From an uncultured Clostridia bacterium (GTDB taxonomy: Bacteria > Bacillota_A > Clostridia > Oscillospirales > Oscillospiraceae): DNA of 5,338 nt. Numbering within the stretch: the stretch's first letter is position 1; every line of letters starts with the position of its first letter. The stretch is from NCBI GenBank assembly GCA_947307375.1, contig CAMZIX010000088.1, positions 1 to 5,338 on the forward strand, in the 5' to 3' direction. Positions 4,747 to 5,338 of this stretch are shown here, in pieces. The notes beneath the pieces were generated by a model. The model was not told the origin of the DNA. It did not search any database and worked only from the letters and a program-made list of their open reading frames with translations. The position numbers and the translations under genes were made by a program.

Positions 4747-5338
4747 ATTGTTCTTTGCGCCGCGAGAGGCGCTTTTTGACCGCGGGGAGCCTGGCGAGGA
4801 TCGCAGCCAGGGTCAGGGCCAGCAGGATCAGGGTGATCGGGCGGCCGAAGAGCGCGGCCAGCGGGCTGTCCGCCGTGGAGGCCAAGGAAACGGCGCGGCG
4901 GAAGTTCGCATCCATCATGCCGCCGAGCACGAGGCCGAGCGTCAGCGGAGCGACGCTGTAGCCGCGGCGGCGCAGCAGGAAGCCGAGCACGCCGAAAAAG
5001 AGCATCAGGCCGACGTCGAACAGCCGCGTCTGACAGGCGTAGGCGCCGATCACGCAGAGCACCGCAACGATGGGCAGCAGGATGCGGCGGGGCACCCGGA
5101 TGACCCGGCTGATGCGCGGCGCGAGCAGCAGGCCGAGCAGCAGCAGATACACGCTGCCCAGCAGACCGCCGGCCAGGATCGCGTGGAAGCTGTCCGCGCC
5201 CGTCATCAGGAAGGTGGGGCCGGGCTGCAGCCCGTGGATCGTGAACACGGCGAGCAGGATCGCCGTGACCGAGTCCCCGGGGACGCCGAGCGTCAGCATC
5301 GGGATCAGCGCGCCGCCGATGCAGGCGTTGTTCGCGCT
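4745..5338 (-). CDS. tctA: TctA-family tripartite tricarboxylate transporter permease (C-terminal part only)
   Basis: The frame is open from the right edge and gives the last 197 residues; TctA proteins are usually about 500, so the N-terminal 60 percent is outside the window. The visible part begins SANNACIGGALIPMLTLGVP and continues GDSVTAILLAVFTIHGLQPGP. This is the conserved second TctA signature, with its ANNA, GG-IP-LTLG-PG and GLQPGP elements. Several hydrophobic segments follow, then a Gly-rich GLVLGGMMDANFRRA stretch also typical of the family and a basic tail (RRKEQ). TctA is the large membrane subunit of a secondary, solute-binding-protein-dependent carboxylate importer with a small TctB subunit and an extracytoplasmic TctC receptor. 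By usual gene order those would lie upstream, off the right edge. An ATG at 5299 is inside the conserved motif and is not the real start. The substrate cannot be told from this part. Confidence 0.9.
   Translation of the reverse strand, partial: SANNACIGGALIPMLTLGVPGDSVTAILLAVFTIHGLQPGPTFLMTGADSFHAILAGGLLGSVYLLLLGLLLAPRISRVIRVPRRILLPIVAVLCVIGAYACQTRLFDVGLMLFFGVLGFLLRRRGYSVAPLTLGLVLGGMMDANFRRAVSLASTADSPLAALFGRPITLILLALTLAAILARLPAVKKRLSRRKEQ

Noticed and set aside
5297..5299. ATG as the true start of the transporter gene
   Set aside because: The frame is open upstream to the edge and encodes the conserved TctA residues SANNACIGGALIP, so this methionine is internal.

Overview
The window looks like ordinary chromosome from a GC-rich, endospore-forming, anaerobic member of the Firmicutes (Clostridia, Oscillospiraceae-like). 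This is an inference. It rests on a SpoIIP engulfment hydrolase, a SleB-type cell-wall hydrolase with a copper-amine-oxidase-like stalk, a reverse-type rubrerythrin, an RsmG with the clostridial-looking C-terminus, strong GGAGG-type ribosome binding sites and heavy use of GC-ending codons. No phage, IS, CRISPR or RNA gene was seen, and no gap between genes exceeds about 160 bases.

Layout, left to right. (1) Positions 1-417, minus: the N-terminal part of a secreted lipoprotein, probably a solute-binding protein, running off the left edge. (2) Positions 418-543: a compact divergent control region in which two good housekeeping promoters share the same -35 bases. (3) Positions 544-1209, plus: a HAD-family phosphoglycolate-phosphatase-like enzyme that ends in a 7-bp tandem repeat. 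(4) Positions 1221-1245: a bidirectional terminator shared with the convergent gene rsmG, whose stop codon lies inside the hairpin. (5) Positions 1237-2818, minus: a two-gene operon, SleB-like hydrolase followed by rsmG (16S rRNA methyltransferase), with a 16-base gap. (6) Positions 2819-2975: a structured divergent intergenic region with a palindrome, a nested hairpin and a TATAAT box. (7) Positions 2976-4040, plus: spoIIP. (8) Positions 4048-4693, plus: promoter and gene for a reverse-type rubrerythrin. (9) Positions 4705-4746: a strong hairpin terminator serving both strands. (10) Positions 4745-5338, minus: the C-terminal 197 residues of a TctA-family transporter permease running off the right edge.

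Functionally the window mixes housekeeping and stress or sporulation functions. SpoIIP and the SleB-like protein both cut peptidoglycan and are transcribed divergently from one intergenic region. The rubrerythrin has its own promoter and probably detoxifies peroxide or oxygen. The HAD phosphatase, RsmG and TctA permease look like stand-alone housekeeping or transport genes. No new multi-gene system is evident. The most interesting signals are regulatory: the shared -35 element, stop codons buried in shared terminators, and three short inverted TGCCGT repeats next to the SleB-like gene's ribosome binding site.
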